Positions 9,253-18,037 of a stretch of 32,054 nucleotides of DNA are shown here, piece by piece. The notes below the pieces were generated by a model, which worked only from the letters and a program-made list of their open reading frames with translations, ran no database searches and had not been told where the DNA came from. Made by a program: the position numbers and the translations under genes. The DNA comes from a bacterium. Its GTDB lineage: Bacteria > Desulfobacterota > S145-22. Location of the stretch: NCBI GenBank assembly GCA_027004185.1, contig JALTIG010000088.1:1-32054 (forward strand), given 5' to 3'. Within the stretch, counting starts at the first letter, position 1. Each line of letters opens with the position of its first letter.

Positions 9253-10074
9253 TTATTTCAATAATACTGCCCAGAGTATATAGAAACCCCAGCTTATAAG
9301 AATAACCCATGAAATCACCAGATCTTTACGGCTGAGAGGATCAAAAGGTGTTTCTGCAATCCTGAGAATCCCTTCCGCATAGCCTCTTGCGATAAAGAGT
9401 GCGGAGCGCCGATCCATCTGGAGAAAATCTTTCTTGAGGATTTGGGGAAGACTCCGTAGGATCAGGGTCGTTTTCGTCGTTTTCCCTTCTGCATCCTTCA
9501 TAATCTCTGTTAGCTGATGTTTCCAGGACAATGGCAAGACTCTGAGCCACCGTAGGATGAGAAACAGGGTAAGGATATGCTGTCTGATTCCAAAGAGATT
9601 TAATATGGGAAGGCGATTTAGCCGGTCCATCATCTGGAAGATAAAAAGGCTGGAGATCCCCGATGTGAGACCAAACGAAACACAGAAAAAAAAGGCCAGC
9701 TTTTGGGTTATCCAGATTCCCTGTATGAGACCCTCCCGAGTTATGTACAGATGTCCCACGCTGAAGAGGATGTTCCCAGGGGTAAAGAAAGCATGGAAAA
9801 AGAGAGAGAGGGCAAGGAAGGGTGTGACATAAAGTATCTTTTTCATGGCGTTCAGGAGGTGAGAATGATCCAGAGTCACGAGTAGAAGTAGTAAAGCCCA
9901 AGGGAGTAAAGCGGTTTGCCAGATCCGTTGCTTCGCTTCGATGATAAAAGAAATAATTGAGATGTTGGCGAAGAGAAAGACACAAGGATGTGTCGAAGGG
10001 GTGTCGAACAGATAGGGGAAGGTGCTATAGAGAGTTTTTAGCTGCCTTCCCCTTCCCTCAAAGGGACTTGTCAT
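9253..10074 (-). CDS. EcfT/CbiQ-like energy-coupling factor transmembrane protein
   Basis: Multi-TM protein with coupling-helix-like RRSALFIARGYAEG region and CbiQ-like topology; family call from pattern only. Confidence 0.65.
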   Translation of the reverse strand: MTSPFEGRGRQLKTLYSTFPYLFDTPSTHPCVFLFANISIISFIIEAKQRIWQTALLPWALLLLLVTLDHSHLLNAMKKILYVTPFLALSLFFHAFFTPGNILFSVGHLYITREGLIQGIWITQKLAFFFCVSFGLTSGISSLFIFQMMDRLNRLPILNLFGIRQHILTLFLILRWLRVLPLSWKHQLTEIMKDAEGKTTKTTLILRSLPQILKKDFLQMDRRSALFIARGYAEGILRIAETPFDPLSRKDLVISWVILISWGFYILWAVLLK

Positions 10075-10077
10075 AGA

Positions 10078-11850
10078 CTATTCGTGGGGGTAAGTTTCAG
10101 AAGCCTCAGCCTCTCTCGCGTCCAGTTTTTCTTTCAAGAGGGCACCGAAATTTGAACTGACCTTGCTTTTCTTCTCTGTAGATGTTGAGTAATCTTCATT
10201 TTCTTTCGAAGCCTTTTTCGCTTTGAGACTGAGGCCTATTTTCCTTTCTGCCTTATTGAGGTTGATTACCACGGCCTCAACAACATCCCCTACGGAGACA
10301 ACATCAGAGACCTTCTCAACCTTTCCATCGCTCAGTTCGGAAATGTGGATCAGGCCTTCCAGATCATCACCGATGTTCACAAAGGCGCCAAAATCGGTTA
10401 GGTTTGTTACCACACCGCTTACGACGGTTCCAAGGGGGAATTTTTCATCGATCCTTTCCCAAGGATTGGGTGTCAATTGTTTAATACCGAGGGAAAACCG
10501 TTCATTTTCCCGATCGATCTTGAGCACGACGGCTTCGATTTCCTGGCCCTTTTTGTAAATGCTGGCTGGGTTGCGGATCTTTTTGGTCCACGACATGTCG
10601 GAAACGTGGACCAGTCCATCTACTCCCTCGCCGAGTCCTACAAAGACGCCGAAGTTCGTAACGGTTTTGATTCGCCCCGCGATCTTTGTTCCCACAGGGT
10701 ATTTCTCCTCAACCACTTGCCAGGGATCCTTTTCCAACTGTTTCATACTGAGGGAGATCCGTTTTCGCTCCTGATCCACTCCGATCACTTCAACTCCCAC
10801 TCTCTCTCCGAGGTCAACGATTTTAGAGGGATGACGCAGCTTTTTTCCCCACGCCATTTCAGTGACATGTACCATTCCCTCAACACCTTCCTCAAGCTCT
10901 ACAAAGGCGCCATAATCAGTAATGCTGACCACCTTCCCCTTGGTACGCATTCCAATGGGATACTTTTCTTCAATGTTTTCCCAGGGATCCGGGGTGAGTT
11001 GCTTTAGGCCCAGCGAGACCCTTTGGCGTTCCGGGTCGTACTTGATGACCTTTACCTTGATGGTGTCTCCAATGCTTAGGATTTCAGAGGGATGATTGAT
11101 CCGGCCCCAGGACATATCCGTGATATGCAGCAGGCCGTCAAGACCGTCCAGATCGATGAAGGCCCCATACTCAGTAATATTTTTGACGACCCCTTCTAAG
11201 ACAACCCCTTCCTCAAGTTTCTCCAGGAGCTTTTTCCGTTTCTTCTCGCGTTCTTCCTCCAAAAGGGCGCGTCGTGAAATGACAATATTATTCCGTTTTT
11301 CATTAAGCTTGAGAACCTTGAATTTAAAGGTCTTCCCCACAAGTTCGTCCATGTTGCGCACAGGCCGAACATCGATTTGGGAACCCGGCAAAAAGGCGGT
11401 AACGCCGATATCTACCGACATACCACCCTTGACACGTGCAACAATCGTTCCTTCGATAACCTCTCCTTCATTACAGGCCTTTGTGATTTCACGCCATGCC
11501 TTGATCTTGTCCGCCTTTTCCTTGGAAAGATGTATGATTCCTTCGTCATCCTCTCTGGATACAACTAAAACTTCAACTTTGTCGTTTTCCTTGACGGTTA
11601 AATTACCCTGGTGATCCGTGAACTGTGAAATTGGGATCTCGCCTTCGGACTTGTAACCCACATCCACGAGCACACTCTCCGGATTAATGCTGATCACAGT
11701 TCCTGTGACGATGGTACCTTCTTCTATCTGTTTGAGACTTTCCTCGTACAGCGTTTGAAAAGACTTTTCAGTTTCCTTTTCTTCTTCTTCTTCTTCCTCC
11801 TTTCCTAAGATTTCCTCTTCTTTGATTTCCCCTGTGAAAGTGTTGAACAT
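10078..11850 (-). CDS. rpsA: 30S ribosomal protein S1
   Basis: Six S1 repeats (e.g. GAFIDLDGLDGLLHITDMSWGRINHPSE, GAFVELEEGVEGMVHVTEMAW). Confidence 0.96.
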   Translation of the reverse strand: MFNTFTGEIKEEEILGKEEEEEEEKETEKSFQTLYEESLKQIEEGTIVTGTVISINPESVLVDVGYKSEGEIPISQFTDHQGNLTVKENDKVEVLVVSREDDEGIIHLSKEKADKIKAWREITKACNEGEVIEGTIVARVKGGMSVDIGVTAFLPGSQIDVRPVRNMDELVGKTFKFKVLKLNEKRNNIVISRRALLEEEREKKRKKLLEKLEEGVVLEGVVKNITEYGAFIDLDGLDGLLHITDMSWGRINHPSEILSIGDTIKVKVIKYDPERQRVSLGLKQLTPDPWENIEEKYPIGMRTKGKVVSITDYGAFVELEEGVEGMVHVTEMAWGKKLRHPSKIVDLGERVGVEVIGVDQERKRISLSMKQLEKDPWQVVEEKYPVGTKIAGRIKTVTNFGVFVGLGEGVDGLVHVSDMSWTKKIRNPASIYKKGQEIEAVVLKIDRENERFSLGIKQLTPNPWERIDEKFPLGTVVSGVVTNLTDFGAFVNIGDDLEGLIHISELSDGKVEKVSDVVSVGDVVEAVVINLNKAERKIGLSLKAKKASKENEDYSTSTEKKSKVSSNFGALLKEKLDAREAEASETYPHE

Positions 11851-12059
11851 AAATGTTACCCCCTACCGATTTTTGGACCTATGGTCTCTCTCATATCACA
11901 CCGGCCCATGAAAACAAAGCGGCTTACGATGTGGTACAGATTCTTTTTATATACGAAATGAATTTTATTTTCAAGAGAAGGGGGATTGTGAGATAATTAA
12001 GTAATTTTTTGAAAAATCTGAGAATACAATTAATGTGTCAAGCAGATTTATAGTGTTAT

Positions 12060-12893
12060 TTATAGGCCCTTCAGGTATTCAACGACTGGTTCGATTAGCC
12101 ATTCCGGTGTGGAAGCACCAGCCGTGACCCCTACCCTATGCACGGGTCCGAGGGAAATTTTTTTCAACTCTTCAGCCGTTTCTATGTGGAAGGTAAAAGG
12201 TTGAACTTTAGCACATAGCTCCTTTAGACGGCGGGTATTGGCACTATTATGACCTCCGATAACAATCATGGCCTCGGACTTGCTCGCGAGACGGATGCTT
12301 TCCTCCTGTCGAACCTTGGTCGCGTCGCAGATGGTATTGAAGATTAGTGCCTCACGCGTTTTCCGAATAATTTCAGCAGCAATGGATTGAAAGGTTTCAA
12401 AACTCTGGGTTGTTTGAGAGACTACTCCTACCCTTGGTGAAAGCTCAATGGCCTTCAGTTCTTCCAGGGAGGAAATGGCGGTACCTTTTCCGTTTGTGTA
12501 GCTAAGGATACTCGATACCTCCGGATGGTTGGTGTCTCCGACTACCACAATCTGATAGGCATTTTCCGCAAGACGTTTAACATATTCATGGGCCTTTTCA
12601 ACAAAGGGGCAGGTGGCGTCCACGACCGTTAGGTTCCGCCTGACGGCTTCTTCCCTTTCCTGGGCGTTGACCCCGTGGGAGCGGAATATGACGGTTCCTT
12701 CAGGTATTTCATGGATACTTGAAACCACTTTGAGCCCCTGTTCCTGCATCTTCTGGATGACCTGTGGGTTATGGATGATCGGTCCCAGGCTGAAGATAGG
12801 CCGCCGTCCGTCAGCCAATGCTTTGAAAGCCATCTCGATTGCCCGGCGCACCCCGAAACAGAATCCAGCCTTTTTTGCAACGATTACTTCCAT
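12060..12893 (-). CDS. ispH: 4-hydroxy-3-methylbut-2-enyl diphosphate reductase
   Basis: AKKAGFCFGVRRAIEMA, VDATCPFVEKAHEYV, GDTNHPEV, TAGASTPEWLI; start placed at MEVIVAKKAGF. Confidence 0.95.
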   Translation of the reverse strand: MEVIVAKKAGFCFGVRRAIEMAFKALADGRRPIFSLGPIIHNPQVIQKMQEQGLKVVSSIHEIPEGTVIFRSHGVNAQEREEAVRRNLTVVDATCPFVEKAHEYVKRLAENAYQIVVVGDTNHPEVSSILSYTNGKGTAISSLEELKAIELSPRVGVVSQTTQSFETFQSIAAEIIRKTREALIFNTICDATKVRQEESIRLASKSEAMIVIGGHNSANTRRLKELCAKVQPFTFHIETAEELKKISLGPVHRVGVTAGASTPEWLIEPVVEYLKGL

Positions 12894-13564
12894 TTTTTGG
12901 TTTTCTTCCCTTTGACATGCCATAAAATTTCGCTTATGACGGCGGGGATGTCCATCCGAGTCGTGTCGATGAGGATGGCATCCTTAGCAGGCCTGAGAGG
13001 AGCAATGGCACGGGTACTGTCATTGAGATCCCGTAGCTTCATAGTTTCCCTGACCTCTTGGAATGAAACCTTTTCTCCCTTTTGAATAAGCTCCCTGTAT
13101 CGCCGGCGGGCTCTCTCGTCCACGGAAGCATCAAGATAGAACTTGAAAGTCGCGTGTGGAAAAACGACCGTTCCGATATCACGGCCCTCCAGAATCGCGT
13201 CGTGCTGTTTTCCCAACCCGCGCTGAAGAGAGACAAGGACTTCTCGGACACTCGGGTGTTTGGATACGATAGAGGCATGCATCCCCATCTCATGAGTGCG
13301 GATTTCCTCGGTGACATCCCGCTCATTGCATAAGACATGTACGGTGTCTCCCTCAATATGAAAAGAAAAGGAAAGGGAACGACAAAGCTCTGCGACCTTT
13401 ATACCATCCGTAAGATCGAGTCCTACCTCGATGGCAAGGAGGGCAACAGTTCGATACATGGCTCCCGTATCGATATACATATAGCCCAACTCTTTAGAAA
13501 GAAGTTTGCTGATGGTGCTCTTGCCTACACCGGAAGGACCATCTATCGCGATGATCTTCCCCAT
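12884..13564 (-). CDS. cmk: Cytidylate kinase
   Basis: IAIDGPSGVGKSTISKLLSKELGYMYIDTGAMYRTVAL, ILEGRDIGTVVFPHATFKFYLDAS. Confidence 0.96.
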   Translation of the reverse strand: MGKIIAIDGPSGVGKSTISKLLSKELGYMYIDTGAMYRTVALLAIEVGLDLTDGIKVAELCRSLSFSFHIEGDTVHVLCNERDVTEEIRTHEMGMHASIVSKHPSVREVLVSLQRGLGKQHDAILEGRDIGTVVFPHATFKFYLDASVDERARRRYRELIQKGEKVSFQEVRETMKLRDLNDSTRAIAPLRPAKDAILIDTTRMDIPAVISEILWHVKGKKTKKWK

Positions 13565-13568
13565 TCCA

Positions 13569-14213
13569 CTAAATGTTTTTGATGCAATCGAGGGCCAAGC
13601 GGTTCATTTCATCGTAATCTTCAACGGTCAGGCCACATCCCTGGGCAACCTTTCTCGCGAATTCGGTAGTAATCAGATCGGAGGCGTCATGGGCATCCGT
13701 GTTGAGTAACAGTCGAGCCTTGTAGCGTTTGGCCAGAGCGGCCACGTGCCCATTAGAGAGGCTGTGGCCCTTTCGAGCTGAAATCTCCAGGAATACCCCT
13801 TTGTCCGCCGCAAGTTTTACCTCATCTGCCGTGATAAGACCTGGATGTGCCAGCAAGTTCGCCCCACCAAGGATTGCAGCTCGGTTGGTTCCTTCCTTGA
13901 CAGGTTCGGTTAGGGTTTCCCCGTGGACAACAATCCATGGAATCCCCAGGGCTCTGACCTTTGCGATAGTATCGGCGATAAGTTGTGGGGGAACGTGGGT
14001 TAGCTCCACGCCTGGGATCACGAGGATCTCCAGCGCTCCCCGGGAGGTGGAGACAAAGGATAAAATCTGCCTGCAAACCTCTGTGTAATTGGAGGCATCC
14101 ACGTGGTCCGTGATAGCTATGGCCCGATATCCCTTGTCGGCGGCGCGTCGTACCAGTTCTGAGGGGACCAAGGTGCCGTCGCTGAGGAGGGAATGGGTAT
14201 GGAGATCAATCAT
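13569..14213 (-). CDS. PHP domain protein (histidinol phosphatase-like)
   Basis: MIDLHTHSLLSDGTLVPSELVRRAADKGYRAIAITDH, LLNTDAHD. Confidence 0.9.
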   Translation of the reverse strand: MIDLHTHSLLSDGTLVPSELVRRAADKGYRAIAITDHVDASNYTEVCRQILSFVSTSRGALEILVIPGVELTHVPPQLIADTIAKVRALGIPWIVVHGETLTEPVKEGTNRAAILGGANLLAHPGLITADEVKLAADKGVFLEISARKGHSLSNGHVAALAKRYKARLLLNTDAHDASDLITTEFARKVAQGCGLTVEDYDEMNRLALDCIKNI

Positions 14214-14605
14214 AGCAATACCTCTCTTCTTAGAAGCCAGTGGCCAATGTAAATGCCCAGAGAGCCTCCGACGATATCAGCCATCAGGTCAAACACGGAG
14301 GGGTCTCGGTAGGGAACAAAGGATTGGTGAAATTCATCACTGATCCCGTAAAGTGTAACAATAAGTATGGTCAGAAGAATCCTTGATCTCAGTCTTTGGG
14401 ATCTATGGGGAGAAAGTTCGAAGGCTCGAAAGATCAGCAGGCTAAAAGCCGCGTATTCTCCCCCATGCAGAAGCTTGTCCGCAAGAAAGAACGTAGGAAG
14501 AAACCTTGGGAGGTGTGAAAGGGATGAAAGATAGAACATGATAGAGGCATACAGGATGACCGGAATCCATGCCAATACCCATCCGTTTCTTCTTGTCACC
14601 CTCAT
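14210..14605 (-). CDS. VanZ-like family protein
   Basis: ADKLLHGGEYAAFSLLIFRA and ISDEFHQSFVPYRDPSVFDLMADIVGGSLG motifs. Confidence 0.9.
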   Translation of the reverse strand: MRVTRRNGWVLAWIPVILYASIMFYLSSLSHLPRFLPTFFLADKLLHGGEYAAFSLLIFRAFELSPHRSQRLRSRILLTILIVTLYGISDEFHQSFVPYRDPSVFDLMADIVGGSLGIYIGHWLLRREVLL

Positions 14606-14617
14606 CTCGTTTCCCTC

Positions 14618-15952
14618 CTATAGCATTCCCCCCTTCTTTATACTCCTTTCAAGGACATCTTGGAAGAGCGTCAAGGATCCCTTGTTGGCGCAATACTCCC
14701 CGCACATGGTACAGGTTTGGGAACCCGAGCTGGCGGATCGCTCTTCATAGATCCGTCGGGCGTCATCTGGGAACATGGCAAGTTCGAACTGCGTCTCCCA
14801 ATCCATGTCACGCCGCTTGACGCTCATCTTTCTATCCCAAGGCATATTTTTCTCTTTCAGTTTGCCCAGGTCTCCGATATGTGCAGCAATACGGGCTGCC
14901 TTGACACCCCTTACAACATCGTCTTTGTTAGGAAGACCCAGGTGCTCGGCGGGGGTGATGTAGCAGATGAGATCTGCACCGTATCGCGAAGACTGAGCTG
15001 CACCGATCGCAGCCGTGATGTGATCCCATCCCGGGGTGACATCGGTAGGCAAAGGTCCGAGCATGTAATAAGGAGCTCCTCCACTCATCCGCTTTTCCAG
15101 AATGATGTTGGCTTCGATCTCGTCCAGGGGGACATGTCCCGGTCCTTCGACCATCATTTGGCACCCCATCTCGCGGCCGAGTTCTGCCAACTCACAGTTG
15201 ATGATCAGTTCTTGAACCATGGCCCGATCCATAGAATCAGAGATTGCGCCTGCCCTCAGGCCGTTTCCGAGGGAGAGAACCACGTCGTGCTTCCGGAGTA
15301 TTTGCGTTACCTCATCGAAATACTCATATAGAGGGTTTTCTTGATGGTTTTTCATCATCCAGGCTACCATGGATGTTCCCCCTTTGGAAACCAGGCCTCC
15401 ATACCGGTATCCCTGTTTCTTCAGGCGTTCCAGTGCGTAGAGATTAACCCCACAGTGGATGGCCATGAAGGCGATTCCATCCTCACATTGCTGCTCGATG
15501 AGGTCAAAGAGCATCTGCTTGTCCAGTTTGTTGGGATCGCCGTATTTTCGGGTGGCTTCACAAAAGGCCTGGTATAGGGGAACATTTCCCACTGGCAGGT
15601 TCACAGCGGAGATTATCTCCCGTCTAATTTTATTCAGGTCTCCCCCCACGCTCAGTTCCATCAGGGTGTCGGCTCCTGCCATCTCGGCGGCCCGAGCCTT
15701 TTCCACCTCCATAGCCACATTCACGATATCCGTGGAGGTTCCGATACTGGCATTGACCTTTGTACGAAGCCCCTGGCCAATGCCTACCACATTGACCTTC
15801 ACATTCTTATTCAGGGGGATGACTATTTGTCCCTTTTCGATCCCATTACGGATCGTTTCGGGTGGGAGGCCCTCCTGACGGGCCACTTCCTCCATCTCCG
15901 GGGTAATTTTGCCGGCTTTTGCATAATCGACTTGACTTAGTAATTCTTCCAT
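14618..15952 (-). CDS. ThiC-family radical SAM enzyme; probably BzaF-type 5-hydroxybenzimidazole synthase rather than thiamin ThiC
   Basis: ThiC core (GADTLMELSVGGDLNKIRREI, DGIAFMAIHCGVN, VEGPGHVPLDEIEANI, YMLGPLPTDVTPGWDHI). C-terminal cysteine motif CTMCGEYC is CX2CX3C. Cobalamin riboswitch lies directly upstream. Confidence 0.7.
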   Translation of the reverse strand: MEELLSQVDYAKAGKITPEMEEVARQEGLPPETIRNGIEKGQIVIPLNKNVKVNVVGIGQGLRTKVNASIGTSTDIVNVAMEVEKARAAEMAGADTLMELSVGGDLNKIRREIISAVNLPVGNVPLYQAFCEATRKYGDPNKLDKQMLFDLIEQQCEDGIAFMAIHCGVNLYALERLKKQGYRYGGLVSKGGTSMVAWMMKNHQENPLYEYFDEVTQILRKHDVVLSLGNGLRAGAISDSMDRAMVQELIINCELAELGREMGCQMMVEGPGHVPLDEIEANIILEKRMSGGAPYYMLGPLPTDVTPGWDHITAAIGAAQSSRYGADLICYITPAEHLGLPNKDDVVRGVKAARIAAHIGDLGKLKEKNMPWDRKMSVKRRDMDWETQFELAMFPDDARRIYEERSASSGSQTCTMCGEYCANKGSLTLFQDVLERSIKKGGML

Positions 15953-15985
15953 GGACTCCTCCTTTTTCTATTCTCTAATTCATTA

Positions 15986-16034
15986 GGATAAAAATCCCCC
16001 AAACCCCAAAAGTCAACAGGGCCTGGGGGATTTA
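15986..16034 (-). terminator. Intrinsic terminator in the leader of the ThiC-family gene (riboswitch expression platform)
   Basis: On the minus strand AAATCCCCCA...TGGGGGATTT is a perfect 10-bp stem (16024-16033 with 15992-16001) followed by TTAT/T-rich sequence. Confidence 0.8.
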
Positions 16035-16049
16035 CCTTCTCCACCAGAC

Positions 16050-16222
16050 GTTCCAACTGGCAGGTCTTCTGGCTTCCCCACCCTTTCAGCACCTTCCCAT
16101 CGCTTTCACGACAGTGGCTTACCTCCTGAAAGGGTTCCCCTTTTGTGGGGAGGCGAGGTTACAGCGGCGGGTCCGCACCGGAATTACACCGGTTTCCCTT
16201 TTCACCCTTGAAGGGCACCAGC
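16050..16222 (-). promoter_or_regulatory. Cobalamin riboswitch
   Basis: Minus strand reads GGTGCCCTTCAAGGGTGAAAAGGGAAACCGGTGTAATTCCGGTGCGGACCCGCCGCTGTAA...GTAAGCCACTG...GATGGGAAGGTG...GGGGAAGCCAGAAGACCTGCC, matching the conserved blocks including the B12 box. Confidence 0.95.
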
Positions 16223-16579
16223 AGAACAAAATCTAACCAAAATCTAACTGTACTGTTACCGTAACTTCATTTCCTTGTCAAGCTCAGGCTCTAACCCAAA
16301 ATCCGCGATTGGGCTTTTCTGACTTCAAAAACCCTTTCCATAGGTCAGGAGGTTTCAGCCAGTGGCTATGGGATATCCATTTTGGTCCTTCCTCTGCAAA
16401 ATTTCTCCCTCCTAAGGTGTCTTTGCATATACATATCCCTCACATCCCTCACCGCTCTTTTATCTTGACCTCTTATCTCTTTTCCTTTTCCGTCGTTCTC
16501 ATTCTACTTTCTACTTAATTTATCTTCCCTTATGCATCCAAATATTATAATGGGCAGAGAGGGTTTGGAAGGGAACGAA

Positions 16580-17995
16580 TTAGGCAGGGGTATGTGGCAG
16601 ATAGATCCGGAAAGTGCTCCCTTTTCCGATGGTACTGGTTACCTTGATGTCTCCGCCGTGCGTTTGGATTAGAGAAAGAGCAAGGCTCAGCCCAAGGCCG
16701 TTTCCGGCCTTAGAGCGACTTTGGTCTCCCCGATAGAAGCGATCGAAAATGTGGGGGAGGTCCTTTTCATTGATCCCCATCCCTGTGTCTCTGAGTTCAA
16801 TGACGAGCCAGGAATTCTCTCTGAGTAAGGTTACCTGAACGGTGTCTCCCCTTCCGGAAAACTTGATGGCATTGTCCAAAAGGTTGGCCAGCGCACGCTG
16901 AAGGGCAGCACGATCTCCAAGAACTTTCATGGGGCGGCTGGGGAGGAGGGACCGGACCGAAATACCCTTGTCTTCTGCGGCAGGCTTAAACAAATCCACC
17001 AGTTCCTGAATAATCTCCCGCATGTCTAACGTGGTTTTTGAAAGGTGTGAGAGGCCAGAGTCCACCTGGGCAATGGCCAGCATTGTGTTGATCATGCCTA
17101 AAAGCTGGTCACACTCCTCGATGATCATCCCTGCTGTTTCACGGAATTCTGAAGGGTCCGTTGGCGCGAGCAGGACGTTTTCCGCCATGCCGCGTATGCG
17201 GGTAAGGGGGCTTCGAAGGTCATGGGCAACATTGTTGGTGACTTCCTTCAGATCCCTTACCAGACTCTGGATCCGATCAAGCATACTGTTGAAGGCCCGA
17301 GCTAGATCTTCAATTTCTTGTCCCTCACTGCCTGCTGGGACCCTTCGGCTTAGTTCGCTTCGATCAATGTGAGTCGCTATTTCTGTGACCCTTTCAACCC
17401 CTGACATAGCGCGTCGTGAAATCAGCCAGCCTAACAAGGTTCCTAGCATCAGAATGGCAACAAACCCGTATCCTAAAATTCTTTCAACCTCCTCAAGGAT
17501 TTCGTCATTATCCCGGAGTGAATGCCCAACCTGAAGGATGTTACCCCCTTTGAACACTTTATATAGGATTCGGACCTTATGTTCGCTCCCCGGATGTCGG
17601 CGTGTTTTAAAGAATTCCTCACCTTCATGGAAGGTGTTGATAAATCCTGGTTTCAGGTCAATCCCTTTCCAGGGATTCAGGTCGGACGATGCGAGGATCT
17701 TGTGGTCAGGAGACAGCAGGGCATAGAACCAGGCCCCGCTGCCATTGGAACGGGCCTCATTAGTGAACTCACTTTGAAGTTCCTTCAGCCCGTGCTTAAC
17801 ATAGAGGGATTCAAATTCGCGTCTTTCATCCCGGAGGCTTCTATCCGTACGGGCGCGGAGTGCAGATGTAAGCGAGAGATGGATAAGAATGAATATGATC
17901 AATGAGGTCGTAGTAAAGAGAATGAGATGAAGGAGAGTCAGCTTGAAGGTGACTTTTCGAAATATTCCGTGTTTTTCCTTTGCCTTTTGGTTCAT
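16580..17995 (-). CDS. Sensor histidine kinase (HAMP, HisKA, HATPase)
   Basis: Two TM segments, HAMP-like region, NNVAHDLRSPLTRIRG H-box, NLLDNAIKFS N-box, GNGLGLSLALSLIQTHGG G-box. Confidence 0.94.
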   Translation of the reverse strand: MNQKAKEKHGIFRKVTFKLTLLHLILFTTTSLIIFILIHLSLTSALRARTDRSLRDERREFESLYVKHGLKELQSEFTNEARSNGSGAWFYALLSPDHKILASSDLNPWKGIDLKPGFINTFHEGEEFFKTRRHPGSEHKVRILYKVFKGGNILQVGHSLRDNDEILEEVERILGYGFVAILMLGTLLGWLISRRAMSGVERVTEIATHIDRSELSRRVPAGSEGQEIEDLARAFNSMLDRIQSLVRDLKEVTNNVAHDLRSPLTRIRGMAENVLLAPTDPSEFRETAGMIIEECDQLLGMINTMLAIAQVDSGLSHLSKTTLDMREIIQELVDLFKPAAEDKGISVRSLLPSRPMKVLGDRAALQRALANLLDNAIKFSGRGDTVQVTLLRENSWLVIELRDTGMGINEKDLPHIFDRFYRGDQSRSKAGNGLGLSLALSLIQTHGGDIKVTSTIGKGSTFRIYLPHTPA

Positions 17996-18037
17996 GGTTC
18001 CCGATTTTCACTTCTGTTTTATGGTTTGAAGGGGCAT

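Noticed and set aside
10223-11614. Long plus-strand ORFs opposite rpsA
   Set aside because: Shadow ORFs with Ser/Pro/Phe-rich translations caused by codon bias of the S1 gene.
15953-16300. TPP riboswitch upstream of the ThiC-family gene
   Set aside because: No CUGAGA...ACCUGAUC-type THI box on the minus strand; the element present is clearly a cobalamin riboswitch.
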